Assembly: GCF_002902625.1 (NCBI RefSeq)
Contig: NZ_PPRG01000031.1
Location: forward strand, 1 to 64,000
Direction: 5' to 3'
Source: Staphylococcus devriesei
Lineage (GTDB): Bacteria; Bacillota; Bacilli; Staphylococcales; Staphylococcaceae
Length of the DNA: 64,000 bases
The notes under the pieces are model-generated. The model saw nothing but the letters and a program-made list of their open reading frames with translations, made no database searches and was not told where the DNA came from. Of this stretch, positions 42,808 to 53,429 are shown in pieces; position 1 is the stretch's first letter; each line of letters begins with the position of its first letter. Both the position numbers and the translations under genes were made by a program.

Positions 42808-44182
42808 TAAAGCATGGGGAGGTCGATTTCAACAACAACCTGAAGACTGGGTGGATGAATTTAACGCGTCCATCGAATTCGACCAAACGTTGTTGGATGA
42901 AGATATCCAAGGCAGTATTGCCCATGCCACGATGTTAGCGCACCAACATATCATTACTAACGACGATAAAGATGCTATCATTGATGGTTTAAAAGCAATA
43001 CAACAAGATTTTCATAATAATAAGCTAGAATTCAAAAAATCCCTTGAAGATATTCATTTAAATATTGAACATGAACTGATTCAACGTATCGGTGATGCAG
43101 GTGGTAAATTGCATACAAGTCGTAGTAGAAATGACCAAGTAGCGACTGATTTACATTTATACGTAAAAAAAGAAGTTCAAGGCATTCAAACTTTAATACG
43201 TTCATTCCAAGCATCAATTTTAGAACTTGCGCAATCTCATGTTGATACAATTATGCCAGGTTATACACACCTTCAACGTGCGCAACCTATTTCCTTTGCG
43301 CATCATATTATGACGTACTTCTGGATGCTTGAACGTGACTATTCTCGTTTTGAAGATAGTATGAAACGTATCAACATTTCACCACTAGGAGCAGCAGCAC
43401 TTAGCGGTACAACGCACCCTATCGATCGTCATGAGACACAACAACTTCTAGAATTTGATTATATTTATGAAAATAGTTTAGATGCTGTGAGTGACCGTGA
43501 TTACATTATTGAAACATTGCATAATATTTCACTTACAATGATACATTTATCACGCTTTGCAGAAGAAATTATCTTTTGGTCTACTGACGAAGCTAAATTC
43601 ATCACTTTATCTGATGCGTTCTCTACAGGCTCATCGATTATGCCACAGAAAAAGAATCCAGATATGGCTGAATTAATTCGTGGTAAAGTCGGACGCACAA
43701 CTGGTTATTTGATGAGCATGCTTATGACATTGAAGGGTTTACCACTCGCATATAATAAAGATTTACAAGAAGACAAAGAAGGTTTATTCGATTCTGTACG
43801 TACGGTTAAAGGTTCATTACGTATATTTGAAGGTATGTTAGATACATTGACTGTTAATACGGATCGTTTAAACGAAACGGTACATCAAGACTTTTCAAAT
43901 GCGACTGAGTTGGCAGATTATTTAGTTGCTAAAAATGTCCCATTCAGAAAAGCACATGAAATCGTTGGTAAAATTGTCTTCGAATGTATTCAACAAGGTA
44001 TTTATTTATTAGATATACCGCTAGAGCGTTATCAAGAATTAAACGAGCAAATTGATACAGATGTCTATGATTATTTAAAACCTGAAAGTTGCCTGAATCG
44101 TAGAAAGAGCTACGGTTCCACTGGCCAGGATGCAGTACGACACCAACTAGAAGTAGCAGAACATATCTTACAAGATAAGTAA
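42800..44182 (+). CDS. argH: Argininosuccinate lyase
   Basis: Last enzyme of arginine synthesis, releasing arginine and fumarate. The superfamily signature [12 protein letters not shown] is present, along with the catalytic His region HTSRSRNDQ and GYTHLQ. It is 460 aa. The ATG at 42800 has GGAGG and overlaps the argG stop by eight bases, so translation is coupled. Confidence 0.97.
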   Translation: MSDKAWGGRFQQQPEDWVDEFNASIEFDQTLLDEDIQGSIAHATMLAHQHIITNDDKDAIIDGLKAIQQDFHNNKLEFKKSLEDIHLNIEHELIQRIGDAGGKLHTSRSRNDQVATDLHLYVKKEVQGIQTLIRSFQASILELAQSHVDTIMPGYTHLQRAQPISFAHHIMTYFWMLERDYSRFEDSMKRINISPLGAAALSGTTHPIDRHETQQLLEFDYIYENSLDAVSDRDYIIETLHNISLTMIHLSRFAEEIIFWSTDEAKFITLSDAFSTGSSIMPQKKNPDMAELIRGKVGRTTGYLMSMLMTLKGLPLAYNKDLQEDKEGLFDSVRTVKGSLRIFEGMLDTLTVNTDRLNETVHQDFSNATELADYLVAKNVPFRKAHEIVGKIVFECIQQGIYLLDIPLERYQELNEQIDTDVYDYLKPESCLNRRKSYGSTGQDAVRHQLEVAEHILQDK

Positions 44183-44184
44183 CC

Positions 44185-44226
44185 AAAACCCCTATCATAC
44201 TCTAGTAGTGTGCATAGGGGTTTTGT
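44185..44226 (+). terminator. Terminator of argGH
   Basis: Perfect arms AAAACCCCTAT and ATAGGGGTTTT with the T tract provided by the 3' arm. Confidence 0.88.
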
Positions 44227-44277
44227 ATATTTAAACATAATCTTATATTAGCAAGGTTATGAATGGAGAGACAGCTT

Positions 44278-44490
44278 ATGAAATTACAACCAAATGTTAA
44301 ATTACGATTACTGATAATGTTTATACAGAACACCTCAACTAATTCTGTACTTCCATTTATAGCTTTATTATTAACACATTATTTAGGCGGCAGAAAAGCA
44401 GGCATTATACTTATAGTCGGTGTAGCGATTAAATTAATTTCTTCCATATTCAATCAAAGTCAATTTAGCATTTCATTACTATACATCTAA
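44278..44490 (+). pseudogene. N-terminal remnant of an MFS transporter
   Basis: A 70-codon reading that looks like the first two helices of a 12-helix MFS multidrug-type transporter: a basic start MKLQPNVKLRLL, then LPFIALLLTHYLGGRKAGI and VGVAIKLISSIF. It loses similarity after about residue 58 and ends in FSISLLYI. No continuation is seen in any frame before gudB's terminator 20 bases later, so most of the gene has been deleted. GGAGAG still precedes the ATG. The family assignment rests on few residues. Confidence 0.6.
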
Positions 44491-44512
44491 TTAGTTTACT
44501 TTTTTCAAAATC

Positions 44513-44549
44513 AAAAAAGGATTGAGACACTATATAAATGTCTCAATCC
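44513..44549 (-). terminator. Terminator of the rocD-gudB unit
   Basis: Perfect eleven-base arms GGATTGAGACA and TGTCTCAATCC, then six T on the minus strand. Confidence 0.9.
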
Positions 44550-44561
44550 CACTTACTGAAC

Positions 44562-44605
44562 GAGTCCGATGAAATCTTTATAACCACATTAGATTTCTGT
44601 CGCTC
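44562..44605. repeat. Copy of a dispersed intergenic hairpin
   Basis: Imperfect inverted repeat GAGTCCGATGAAATCT / AGATTTCTGTCGCTC. The right arm is the same sequence as the arms of hairpins at 5848, 56492 and 57931. It is followed by CTACTACTAAC, similar to CTACTGCCTAAC in the 56.5 kb copy. Confidence 0.6.
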
Positions 44606-44624
44606 TCCTACTACTAACTATATC

Positions 44625-45869
44625 TTATGCCCAACCACGGTAACGTGCTGCTTCAGCAGTACGTTTAATACCAACGATGTAGGCTGCTAATCTCATATCA
44701 ATTTTTCTATTTTGTGCTAATTCGTAAATCGTATCAAACGCATCTACTAATTTTTCGCGTAATTTTTCGTTTACTTCTTCTTCTGACCAATAATAACCTT
44801 GGTTATTTTGTACCCATTCGAAGTAAGACACTGTTACGCCACCTGCACTTGCTAATACGTCTGGTACTAATAAAATGCCATGTTCAGTTAAAATACGTGT
44901 TGCAGCAGGTGTTGTTGGTCCATTAGCGGCTTCAACTACGATATCTGCTTTAATTTCATGTGCATTATCTTCAGTGATTTGGTTAGAAATCGCTGCTGGT
45001 ACTAAGATATCACAATCTAATTCGAACAATTCTTTATTAGAAATTGTTTCATCAAATAAGTTTGTTACAGTACCGAAACTATCACGACGATCTAATAAGT
45101 AATCGATATCTAAACCTTCTGGATCGTGTAAAGCGCCATATGCATCAGAAATACCAACTACTTTTGCACCCATATCGTATAAGAATTTAGCAAGGAAACT
45201 ACCTGCGTTACCAAAGCCTTGGATAACTACACGAGAACCTTTAATTTCTTTACCTCTACGTTTAGCGGCTTGTTCAATTGCGATAACTACACCTAGTGCA
45301 GTTGAACGGTCACGTCCTTGTGAACCACCTAATACGATTGGTTTACCTGTAATAAAGCCTGGTGAGTTAAATTTATCTAATACACTATATTCGTCCATCA
45401 TCCAAGCCATAATTTGAGAGTTTGTAAATACATCTGGTGCTGGAATATCTTTAGTTGGCCCTACGAATTGAGAAATTGCACGCACGTAGCCACGTGATAA
45501 ACGTTCTACTTCATGAATACTCATTTGGCGTGGGTCACATACGATACCACCTTTACCACCACCGTATGGTAAGTTAACGATACCGCATTTTAAAGTCATC
45601 CACATAGATAATGCTTTAACTTCTTCTTCATCTACTTCTGGGTGGAAACGAACCCCACCCTTAGTAGGACCTACTGCATCGTTATGTTGTGCACGATAAC
45701 CAGTAAATGTTTTAACTGTTCCGTCATCCATACGCACTGGGATGCGAACTTGTAAGAATCTTAATGGTTCTTTGATTAAATCATACATACCATCGTCAAA
45801 TCCCAATTTGTGTAATGCTTCTTTAATAATACTTTGTGTAGAAGTCACTAAATTATTATTCTCAGTCAT
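44625..45869 (-). CDS. gudB: NAD-specific glutamate dehydrogenase
   Basis: Catabolic enzyme turning glutamate into 2-oxoglutarate and ammonia. It shows the dehydrogenase core PTKGGVRFHP, the catalytic Lys in LPYGGGKGGI and the dinucleotide site GFGNAGSF. The 414-aa length and start MTENNNLV match S. aureus GudB. The ATG at 45869 is chosen over an upstream in-frame Met by family length and a GAGGCG site. It lies downstream of rocD without an intervening terminator, so glutamate made from ornithine can be fed into the TCA cycle. Confidence 0.97.
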   Translation of the reverse strand: MTENNNLVTSTQSIIKEALHKLGFDDGMYDLIKEPLRFLQVRIPVRMDDGTVKTFTGYRAQHNDAVGPTKGGVRFHPEVDEEEVKALSMWMTLKCGIVNLPYGGGKGGIVCDPRQMSIHEVERLSRGYVRAISQFVGPTKDIPAPDVFTNSQIMAWMMDEYSVLDKFNSPGFITGKPIVLGGSQGRDRSTALGVVIAIEQAAKRRGKEIKGSRVVIQGFGNAGSFLAKFLYDMGAKVVGISDAYGALHDPEGLDIDYLLDRRDSFGTVTNLFDETISNKELFELDCDILVPAAISNQITEDNAHEIKADIVVEAANGPTTPAATRILTEHGILLVPDVLASAGGVTVSYFEWVQNNQGYYWSEEEVNEKLREKLVDAFDTIYELAQNRKIDMRLAAYIVGIKRTAEAARYRGWA

Positions 45870-45977
45870 GATCACTTTCGCCTCTTTTTTAACAAATGAT
45901 TTCGCTTTCATACATATTGTAACACATGTCTTTGCTTTTTAAAGGGTTTTCAAAATGAATGTTACAACTTTTTGAAC

Positions 45978-47168
45978 TTATTTAAATACGCTTCTAATTC
46001 TGTCTAATGCATCGTCTAATTCTTCTTTAGAAATAACTAAAGGAGGTGCAAAACGAATCACCGTATCGTGTGTTTCTTTACATAATAAGCCTTTTTCTTT
46101 TAAAGCTTCACAGAACGGTCTTGCACTTTCATGTAATTCCACACCAATAAAGAGACCGCGACCACGAACTTCTTTAATTGCTGGATGATTAATTTTTTGT
46201 AATTCAGATTTGAAGTATTCACCTAGTTCTTGTGAACGTACTGGTAAATCCTCATCGATAATAACATCTAATGCAGCGATTGATACTGCGCATGCTAATG
46301 GATTACCACCAAATGTTGAACCATGTGAACCTGGTGTAAAGACATCTAACACTTCATTATCAGCTAGGACTACTGAAATTGGTAAGACACCTCCGCCAAG
46401 TGCTTTTCCTAAAATATAAACATCTGGTTTAACGTTATCCCAATCAGTAGCAAATAATTTACCTGAACGGCCTAAACCAGCTTGAATTTCATCGGCAATA
46501 AATAGTACATTATGTTCATCACATAACTCTCTAATCGTTTTTAAATAGCCTTCTGGTGGGATGTTGATGCCTGCTTCACCTTGAATAGGCTCAACTAAGA
46601 TAGCTGCTGTATTTTCATTAATAGCTTCTTTTAATTGATCTACGTCTCCGAAGTCGACTTTACGGAAACCGTCAAGTAATGGGCCGTAGCCACGTTGATA
46701 TTCCGCTTCAGATGATAATGATACGGGCGCCATTGTACGTCCATGGAAGTTGCCATTTAAAGCAATAATTTCGGCTTTATTTGGTTCAAGACCTTTGACA
46801 TCATATGCCCAACGACGTGCAGCTTTTAATGCAGTTTCTACCGCTTCAGCTCCTGTATTCATTGGTAATGCTTTGTCTTTACCTGCTAATTTACAAATTT
46901 TTTCATACCATTCCCCTAAGTTATCACTGTGGAAGGCGCGTGATACTAATGTCACTTTATCCGCTTGATCTTTTAACGCTTGGATAATTTTAGGATGACG
47001 GTGACCTTGGTTTACTGCTGAATATGCTGACAACATATCCATATATTTATTACCTTCAGGATCAGTTACCCAAATACCTTCTGCTTCTGCTACAACGATT
47101 GGTAGAGGTACATAGTTACGTGCTCCATAATGGTTTGTTAATTCAATGATTTGTTCTGACTTAGTCAT
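45978..47168 (-). CDS. rocD: Ornithine aminotransferase
   Basis: A PLP enzyme converting ornithine to glutamate semialdehyde, linking arginine breakdown to proline and glutamate. It shows the class III aminotransferase motif [15 protein letters not shown] and the Schiff-base Lys in ILGKALGGG. The protein is 396 aa. GGGGAG precedes the ATG. Some staphylococci have a second rocD, and this copy adjoining gudB corresponds to the catabolic pair. Confidence 0.96.
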   Translation of the reverse strand: MTKSEQIIELTNHYGARNYVPLPIVVAEAEGIWVTDPEGNKYMDMLSAYSAVNQGHRHPKIIQALKDQADKVTLVSRAFHSDNLGEWYEKICKLAGKDKALPMNTGAEAVETALKAARRWAYDVKGLEPNKAEIIALNGNFHGRTMAPVSLSSEAEYQRGYGPLLDGFRKVDFGDVDQLKEAINENTAAILVEPIQGEAGINIPPEGYLKTIRELCDEHNVLFIADEIQAGLGRSGKLFATDWDNVKPDVYILGKALGGGVLPISVVLADNEVLDVFTPGSHGSTFGGNPLACAVSIAALDVIIDEDLPVRSQELGEYFKSELQKINHPAIKEVRGRGLFIGVELHESARPFCEALKEKGLLCKETHDTVIRFAPPLVISKEELDDALDRIRSVFK

Positions 47169-47307
47169 AATATCTCCCCTTTGTTTAAAATTATATTAAA
47201 ACTAGTGGCCATACGTTATCGGCTTTCGATGACTTGTGTATCTAAATAAAAGCCCTTACAGATATAATGACACATTATGTTAATATTTTACAAGTGAAAA
47301 TAATGAA

Positions 47308-47322
47308 AATTTTCCGATAATT
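47308..47322. promoter_or_regulatory. Possible CodY site upstream of rocD
   Basis: AATTTTCCGATAATT matches 13 of 15 consensus positions, including both half-site ends. It lies about 140 bases before the rocD start, and no clear promoter places it relative to transcription. Confidence 0.45.
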
Positions 47323-47352
47323 AAAAGATTTGATCTTTTTAAGATTAAGCGT

Positions 47353-47398
47353 AAAAAACTCCCTATAAAGTTTTCAGTATCTGATTACTTTAAGGGAG
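47353..47398 (-). terminator. Terminator of the flavin oxidoreductase gene
   Basis: Arms CTCCCTTAAAGT and ACTTTATAGGGAG, then six T on the minus strand. Confidence 0.83.
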
Positions 47399-47427
47399 CA
47401 TACTATAATATTTATTATTTCTAGATA

Positions 47428-48573
47428 TTAAGATTTGCTATCTGTATTTTCATCTTTACGTGGTAATGGATAGAAACCTTCATTGAATTGTTTCCATAAA
47501 TTTGGGGGTAATTCATGGTTGTCTTCACGTTTTGGATCGAAGTATGAGATAATTTCGTCTTCGTTACCTTCTTTAATTTTGCTCACAAAATTATAATCTA
47601 GTAAGATTTCACGACCAAGTGCCACAAGTTCAATGCCTGTTGTCTCAATCGCATCTAAGGCATCGTCAGCAGTAAATACCGAGCCAATACCTATAACTGG
47701 CACGCGTCCATTAGTCCATTCATGAATTAATTTCAAGCGTTCTTGACCCGCATATTTACCTTCACGTGTTTCAGAATGAATATCACCAAGAGAAATGTGA
47801 ATATAATCAATCGCTTTTTCAGTGATAGTATTCACTAATTGTTCAGTGATTTCCATTGATATTCCTGGCGATTCTGCTTCTTCAGGAGAAAGTCTATAAC
47901 CTACGATAAAGTCATTATTCGCATATTGTTCTTTAGCTTTTAAAACTTCATCAATAACTGCTGTTGGGAATTTCATATGATCTGCCCATTCATCATTTCT
48001 TCTATTGTAATAAGGAGATACGAACTGATGTATTAGATAATGATTGGCACCATGGATTTCCACACCGTCAAAGCCCGCTTCAATCGCACGACGTGTTGCT
48101 TCACCAAAGTCCTTAATTGTTTGTTCAATTTCTTCTGAAGTAATCTCTCTAGCCTGATGTTCTTCTTGTTGTCCAAAACTTTTTAAGGAAATTGGGCTTG
48201 GTGCAACCACGTCGCCATTTGGTGTTAAATTAGGTAAAGCTTGCGCCCCCCCGTGATGAATTTGGACTAAAGCTTTAGCACCATTTTTCTTCATTGCAGT
48301 AGCTAAGCGTTTTAAACCATCTAAATCTGAATCGTGTGCTACTGATGGTTGACCTGGAAAAGCTTTCCCAATGTCGTTAACGTTACTTGCAGCACTAATA
48401 GCTAATCCAACATCTTTAGAACGCTTTTCAATATATGGAATTTCTACATCAGAAATTGTACCATCATCATTTGATGATACGTGTGTAAGTGGCGCTAATA
48501 CGAAGCGATTTCTTAGTTCAACGCCGTTAGGTAATGTAACAGTTTCAAATAACTTCTCATATTTATTATTCAT
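47428..48573 (-). CDS. Old yellow enzyme-like NADH-dependent flavin oxidoreductase
   Basis: A 381-aa FMN-binding TIM-barrel ene-reductase. It shows LRNRFVLAPLTH at the start, QIHHGG, the paired FMN/substrate residues in EIHGANHYLIHQF, and the C-terminal FMN-phosphate loops GIGSVF and ALGREILL. The ATG at 48573 has AAGGAGAG seven bases upstream. Physiological substrate is unknown; reduction of electrophiles or quinones is typical. Confidence 0.92.
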   Translation of the reverse strand: MNNKYEKLFETVTLPNGVELRNRFVLAPLTHVSSNDDGTISDVEIPYIEKRSKDVGLAISAASNVNDIGKAFPGQPSVAHDSDLDGLKRLATAMKKNGAKALVQIHHGGAQALPNLTPNGDVVAPSPISLKSFGQQEEHQAREITSEEIEQTIKDFGEATRRAIEAGFDGVEIHGANHYLIHQFVSPYYNRRNDEWADHMKFPTAVIDEVLKAKEQYANNDFIVGYRLSPEEAESPGISMEITEQLVNTITEKAIDYIHISLGDIHSETREGKYAGQERLKLIHEWTNGRVPVIGIGSVFTADDALDAIETTGIELVALGREILLDYNFVSKIKEGNEDEIISYFDPKREDNHELPPNLWKQFNEGFYPLPRKDENTDSKS

Positions 48574-48721
48574 AACTATTCTCTCCTTCTTAATCATGCA
48601 CACACTATAGCACGGAAGAATAATTATCCTCTAACTATATGCTTATGTGTGCTTTACTACTCAACTCTCTTCTTCCCGAAAATCAAAAAAATCATTCATA
48701 GAATATAGTTTCTTCCAACAT

Positions 48722-48759
48722 AAAAAAGCTAACACTACTATTGATAAGTAATGTTAGCT
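48722..48759 (-). terminator. Terminator of the S1-domain gene
   Basis: Arms AGCTAACATTACT and AGTAGTGTTAGCT close a short loop and are followed by six T on the minus strand. Confidence 0.9.
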
Positions 48760-48777
48760 AAGCGTGTTGACAGTCAA

Positions 48778-49158
48778 TTAATTATTACGAATCGCACGTT
48801 TAGACTGCTTAATCCAGACCGGCAGGCGTTCTTCGAGTGTTTGAAACCCATACTTTTCTGTTTCTTTAATTTCATCTAATACTGACTGCTTTTCTTTTTT
48901 TCGTTCGTAGTTCTTAAAGTAATCATTATCTTTAAGTGACAAATTAAGTTTTCCTTCATCGTCAATTGATAAAATCTTCGCTTTAACAATTTGCCCTTCT
49001 GATAGAAATTTTTTTAGGTTATGAACATAATCATCCATGATTTCTGAAATGTGGATGAGTCCTTCAGTATGGTCAGGGGTCTCAACAAAAGCGCCATACG
49101 GTTGAATTCCAGTCACACGCACTTTAATATGCTGACCTTCTTTATAGTGATTATTCAA
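48778..49158 (-). CDS. S1-domain RNA-binding protein (YugI/GSP13-like)
   Basis: A 126-aa protein whose first 75 residues form one S1 fold: GQHIKVRVTGIQPYGAFVET, then EGLIHISEI and KAKILSIDDEGKLNLSLK. A basic coiled tail follows. Relatives include B. subtilis YugI (general stress protein 13) and the CvfD regulators. The TTG start at 49158 has AAGGGG eight bases upstream; this site contains AAGGGGT, complementary to the RsaE seed. Confidence 0.88.
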   Translation of the reverse strand: MNNHYKEGQHIKVRVTGIQPYGAFVETPDHTEGLIHISEIMDDYVHNLKKFLSEGQIVKAKILSIDDEGKLNLSLKDNDYFKNYERKKEKQSVLDEIKETEKYGFQTLEERLPVWIKQSKRAIRNN

Positions 49159-49398
49159 CTTGATAACCCCTTATTTCGATTTCTTAACATAATAATAATA
49201 GCATAAATCACAAACTTGGACTAATCATAAAACGAGAAAACTCTATTATTTTTCAGAAATTTAATATTTTATGAATTATTTTAAAATTAAAAGTTCGCAT
49301 TTATTATATTTTAAGAAGTTGATTGATTGTACAACATTATGCCTTTCATACACTCTAGTATCGTATTTTATCGCTTTCAGTTTGCGAACTTTTTCAAT
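49159..49398. other. Gap upstream of the S1-domain gene
   Basis: No gene is seen. It should hold the leftward promoter of the S1-domain gene. ATTTTTCAGAAATTT at 49248-49262 resembles a CodY box (13 of 15), but it is low-complexity and unsupported. Confidence 0.4.
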
Positions 49399-49455
49399 AA
49401 AAAAACCTAAAATGATTCATGACAGTTAACGTACTTAACATGACATCATTTTAGG
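49399..49455 (-). terminator. Terminator of ppiB
   Basis: Long arms CCTAAAATGATGTCATG and CATGAATCATTTTAGG, followed by seven T on the minus strand. Confidence 0.92.
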
Positions 49456-49514
49456 ATGAAATAAAAACGAATATTTATATGTTGAATGTCCAACACTATT
49501 TGCTAGACTTACAC

Positions 49515-50111
49515 TTATTTTTCTTCAACGTCGATTGATTCGATGACAACATCATGAACTGGTTTGTCTTGAGCGCCAACTTTAGTATTAGCAATATCTT
49601 CTAGAGTTGTTTCGCCTTCAATTAATTGACCAAATACAGTATGTTTTTGATCTAACCAAGGTGTACCGCCCTTTTCAGCATAAGCTTCAGCAATTGGTTT
49701 TGGCCAACCACCGTCTTCTAATTGATTTAACATCGTTTCAGGTACTTCTTTCATTTGAACGACGAAGAATTGTGAGCCGTTTGTATTAGGACCAGCATTA
49801 GCCATTGATAAAGCGCCATATAAGTTAAACGCTTCTAATGAGAACTCATCTTCAAATGATTCACCATAGATACTTTCACCACCCATACCTGTTGCAGTTG
49901 GGTCGCCACCTTGAATCATAAAGTCATTGATAACACGATGGAATGTAATACCATCGTAATAGCCATTTTTTGCATGTGTCACAAAATTTTCAACTGTTTT
50001 AGGAGCGATATCTGGGAATAGTTTGAATGTCATATCGCCTTTATTTGTATGCATAACAACTTTAATTTCGTTGTCTTGTATTTCTTTAGTTAACTGTGGA
50101 TAGTTAGTCAT
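49515..50111 (-). CDS. ppiB: Cyclophilin-type peptidyl-prolyl isomerase
   Basis: A cytosolic proline isomerase of 198 aa with no signal peptide. Cyclophilin signatures: [19 protein letters not shown] with the catalytic Arg, then [18 protein letters not shown]. The short insertion with [20 protein letters not shown] is typical of the staphylococcal type. GGAGA precedes the ATG. Monocistronic. Confidence 0.96.
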   Translation of the reverse strand: MTNYPQLTKEIQDNEIKVVMHTNKGDMTFKLFPDIAPKTVENFVTHAKNGYYDGITFHRVINDFMIQGGDPTATGMGGESIYGESFEDEFSLEAFNLYGALSMANAGPNTNGSQFFVVQMKEVPETMLNQLEDGGWPKPIAEAYAEKGGTPWLDQKHTVFGQLIEGETTLEDIANTKVGAQDKPVHDVVIESIDVEEK

Positions 50112-50179
50112 TTAGATTCTCCATTCATGTTATGATGATATAGATACATCTTAACATATTTGAAAGGAAGTAATATAGC

Positions 50180-50572
50180 ATGTTATATCGATTCTCACAC
50201 AAGACAGGCACGTATGGTGTAAGTATTAAAGAAGAAAATGATAACCAAGTGCTAGTTCAAGTGGAACAAGTAATTAAACACCCTAAACAAGGTGATTTAC
50301 ATAATCCTGGGAAAGTAGAAGGTGTGTTCTTTCATGAAAGACTCGCGTTAAGTCATTATGAAAAGCGTTATGCTACGCGTTCAAAACTTCGTGAATTCAA
50401 TGTTGAAGAAATGAAATATGAAGAATCATTACAACAAGCCATTACTCAATTCAATATAAACAAAAATTTTTCTAGGCATTTTTCACGTGTTTCTTCTTAT
50501 TTAATAAGTTCTGGAAAATCACTGTCTGTAAGCACGATTGACGTTTTTCAGAATAATATGATTCATGTATAA
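50180..50572 (+). CDS. kapB: KapB-like protein with an atypical C-terminal end
   Basis: The first 95 residues match the kinase-associated protein B family: KTGTYGVSI, VLVQVEQVIKHPKQGDLHNPGK and FFHERLALSHYEKRY. After YEESLQQAI, family members continue with a charged helix. Here the tail is RHFSRVSSYLISSGKSLSVS..., low in charge and unlike the family, so the 3' end may be altered or replaced. The last bases overlap a promoter for mnhA. B. subtilis KapB affects the sporulation phosphorelay, which staphylococci lack, so its role here is unknown. GGAAG precedes the ATG. Confidence 0.75.
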   Translation: MLYRFSHKTGTYGVSIKEENDNQVLVQVEQVIKHPKQGDLHNPGKVEGVFFHERLALSHYEKRYATRSKLREFNVEEMKYEESLQQAITQFNINKNFSRHFSRVSSYLISSGKSLSVSTIDVFQNNMIHV

Positions 50573-50573
50573 T
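50545..50573 (+). promoter_or_regulatory. Probable promoter of the mnh operon
   Basis: TTTTCA, a 17-base spacer and a perfect TATAAT that overlaps the kapB stop codon, 36 bases before the mnhA GTG. Confidence 0.5.
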
Positions 50574-50608
50574 GTATGCCATAAACATTTTTAAAGGAGG
50601 CCAACATA

Positions 50609-53020
50609 GTGAGTTTGTTACATATTGCGGTACTCTTACCGCTAATATTCGCACTCATTATTCCAATCCTTTATCGATTCTTTAAAAAGATTCATTTAGG
50701 TTGGTTTGTATTACCTATTCCTGTTGTCTTATTTATTTATTTCTTAACTCATATTTCAACTACTCAATCAGGTAATACAGTAATAAAAACTTTGAATTGG
50801 ATGCCTCATATCGGTATGAATTTTGATTTATATCTCGATGGCTTAAGCGTGTTATTCAGTTTACTTATTACAGGTATTGGGAGCCTCGTCGTATTATACT
50901 CTGTAGGCTACCTTAGTAAGTCTGAACAACTCGGAAACTTTTACTGTTATTTATTACTTTTCATGGGTGCAATGTTGGGAGTTTTACTCTCAGATAATTT
51001 AATTATGCTTTATTTGTTTTGGGAATTAACTTCATTTTCAAGTTTCTTACTCATCTCATTTTGGCGAGAAAAACAAGCATCAATTTACGGTGCGCAAAAG
51101 TCACTTATTATCACTGTATTTGGGGGCTTAAGCTTATTAGGTGGCTTTATCCTTATATCGTTAGCAGGCGATTCAATGAGTGTACATCATTTACTAGATA
51201 ATGCATCTAAAATACAGCACAGTCCTTATTTTACATTCGCCATGATATTAATCATGTTAGGTGCATTCACTAAATCTGCACAAGTCCCATTCTATGTTTG
51301 GTTGCCCGACGCAATGGAAGCACCTACGCCCGTTAGTGCCTATTTACACTCAGCAACAATGGTAAAAGCGGGACTATATTTAGTGGCCCGTGTGACGCCT
51401 TTATTTGCCATTTCACAAGGATGGATTTGGACAATTACTCTAGTCGGTTTAATCACCCTCTTTTGGGCATCATTCAATGCGACTAAACAACAAGATTTAA
51501 AAGGTATCTTAGCATTCTCTACTGTGTCACAACTCGGTATGATTATGTCTATGCTAGGTATTGGTGCAGTTAGCTATCATTTCGAAGGCCAACAAAGCCA
51601 ATTATATATAGCTGGCTTTACTGCAGCAGTCTTCCATTTAGTTAACCATGCGACTTTCAAAGGCGCTCTATTTATGGTAACCGGCGCGGTTGACCATGCG
51701 ACTGGTACGCGTGATGTGAAGAAACTTGGTGGCTTACTTACTATCATGCCAATTTCGTTTACAATCACTATTATCACAGCATTGAGCATGGCCGGTGTAC
51801 CACCTTTTAATGGTTTCTTATCTAAAGAAAAATTCTTAGAAGCCATGATTGAAGCGTCTCACGCAGATCTTTTTAGTCTCAATACATTAGGAATAATCTT
51901 CCCAATTTTAGCTATTGTAGGTAGTATCTTTACATTTGTATATTCGATTAAATTCGTCTTACATGTTTTTTTCGGAAAACACAAGCCCGATGTTCTACCT
52001 AAAAAGGCGCATGAAGTTTCATTATTAATGTTAATCTCTCCTGTTATCTTGGCTGTACTCGTTATCGTCTTCGGTTTATTCCCTGGATTACTAACACAAT
52101 CTATCATTGAGCCAGCGACAACAGCAATTAGTGGAGCGACAAATGTACATGCAGAATTCCACTTATTCCATGGTATTACGCCTGCATTCATTTCAACATT
52201 AATTATTTGGATTATAGGAATTATACTATTGTTAACATTTGGCTATTGGATTCGTTTATTACAAGCACAACCTACGCGTCTTACATTTAATCATTGGTAT
52301 GATTCAGCTGGAAAATGGCTGCCATCATACTCAGCAAATATGACAAATAGCTATGTTAACGGATATGTTCGAGATGGCTTAGTTATTATCTTCGGCATGT
52401 TAATTATAGTCACTGCAGTTACACTGTTAAGCGTGCCTTTCAACTTTGATTTTAAAGATATTAATACGATACATCTCTACGAAATTATCATCTTAGTTTT
52501 ACTTGTAGTAGCAGCATTCATGGTAGTGATTGCTAAGTCACGTTTATTTAGCATTATCATGCTTGGTGTAGTCGGATATACGGTATCAGTGCTATTTGTA
52601 TTCTTTAAAGCGCCTGATTTAGCTTTAACACAGTTCGTAGTTGAATCAATTTCGACTGGCTTGTTCTTATTATGTTTCTACTATTTACCAAATTTAAACC
52701 GTTATAATGAAAAAATTTCATTTAAGCTAACGAATGCAGTAATTTCAATTGGGGTAGGATTAGTCGTCATTATCTTAGGCTTAATTGCTTATGGCAATAG
52801 ACACTTTACTTCTATTGGAGAATATTATAAAGATCACGTTTACGACTTAGCTCATGGTAAAAACATGGTCAACGTTATCCTTGTAGACTTCCGTGGTATG
52901 GATACGTTGTTCGAATCATCTGTATTAGGCATTGCTGGATTAGGCGTCTATACAATGATTAAACTACGCCGTAAACATAAAACAAGTGAGGTGAAGCGTG
53001 ATGAACAGACAGAACAATAA
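50609..53020 (+). CDS. mnhA: Na+/H+ antiporter subunit A
   Basis: Largest subunit of the Mrp/Mnh multi-subunit sodium-proton antiporter. It combines an NuoL-like proton-channel domain (about residues 1-480, with [23 protein letters not shown]-type segments) and a C-terminal MbhD/MbhE-like part. It has about 20 helices in 803 aa. The start is GTG with AAAGGAGG eight bases upstream. First of seven genes; it overlaps mnhB by 20 bases. Confidence 0.96.
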   Translation: MSLLHIAVLLPLIFALIIPILYRFFKKIHLGWFVLPIPVVLFIYFLTHISTTQSGNTVIKTLNWMPHIGMNFDLYLDGLSVLFSLLITGIGSLVVLYSVGYLSKSEQLGNFYCYLLLFMGAMLGVLLSDNLIMLYLFWELTSFSSFLLISFWREKQASIYGAQKSLIITVFGGLSLLGGFILISLAGDSMSVHHLLDNASKIQHSPYFTFAMILIMLGAFTKSAQVPFYVWLPDAMEAPTPVSAYLHSATMVKAGLYLVARVTPLFAISQGWIWTITLVGLITLFWASFNATKQQDLKGILAFSTVSQLGMIMSMLGIGAVSYHFEGQQSQLYIAGFTAAVFHLVNHATFKGALFMVTGAVDHATGTRDVKKLGGLLTIMPISFTITIITALSMAGVPPFNGFLSKEKFLEAMIEASHADLFSLNTLGIIFPILAIVGSIFTFVYSIKFVLHVFFGKHKPDVLPKKAHEVSLLMLISPVILAVLVIVFGLFPGLLTQSIIEPATTAISGATNVHAEFHLFHGITPAFISTLIIWIIGIILLLTFGYWIRLLQAQPTRLTFNHWYDSAGKWLPSYSANMTNSYVNGYVRDGLVIIFGMLIIVTAVTLLSVPFNFDFKDINTIHLYEIIILVLLVVAAFMVVIAKSRLFSIIMLGVVGYTVSVLFVFFKAPDLALTQFVVESISTGLFLLCFYYLPNLNRYNEKISFKLTNAVISIGVGLVVIILGLIAYGNRHFTSIGEYYKDHVYDLAHGKNMVNVILVDFRGMDTLFESSVLGIAGLGVYTMIKLRRKHKTSEVKRDEQTEQ

Positions 53021-53429
53021 TTTAATGTTTCAATATGCTGCTGTTATTATCGCCTTTTTAATCGCCTTATTTGGTATTGCTTTATTCTTTGCCGGTCACT
53101 ATACACCTGGCGGAGGTTTCGTAGGAGGATTACTTTTATCTTGTGCATTAACTATTATTGCAATAGCGTTTGATATTAAAACGATGCGCAAAGTCTTCCC
53201 TTGGGATTTTAAAATTCTAATTGGTATTGGCTTATTATTCTGCGTCGGTACGCCTATTGCAAGTTGGTTCTACGGCAGTCAATTCTTTACTCATACAGAG
53301 TTTAATATCCCGTTGCCCCTACTCCAACCTGTTCATATGAATACACCTATGTTCTTTGACTTTGGTGTTTTATGTGCAGTAGTTGGTACGATTATGACAA
53401 TTATTTTAGCGATTGGAGAGAACGAATAG
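53001..53429 (+). CDS. mnhB: Na+/H+ antiporter subunit B
   Basis: A 142-aa subunit with four helices and the MnhB motif [13 protein letters not shown]. The ATG at 53001 follows GAGGTGA inside mnhA; a GTG one codon earlier is less likely since relatives begin MNRQ. The product sits in the membrane arm of the Mnh complex. Confidence 0.96.
   Translation: MNRQNNNLMFQYAAVIIAFLIALFGIALFFAGHYTPGGGFVGGLLLSCALTIIAIAFDIKTMRKVFPWDFKILIGIGLLFCVGTPIASWFYGSQFFTHTEFNIPLPLLQPVHMNTPMFFDFGVLCAVVGTIMTIILAIGENE

Noticed and set aside
49248-49262. CodY box upstream of the S1-domain gene
   Set aside because: A 13/15 match in a very AT-rich run, with no promoter to relate it to; likely chance. A weaker one (12/15) at 4699-4713 was dropped too.
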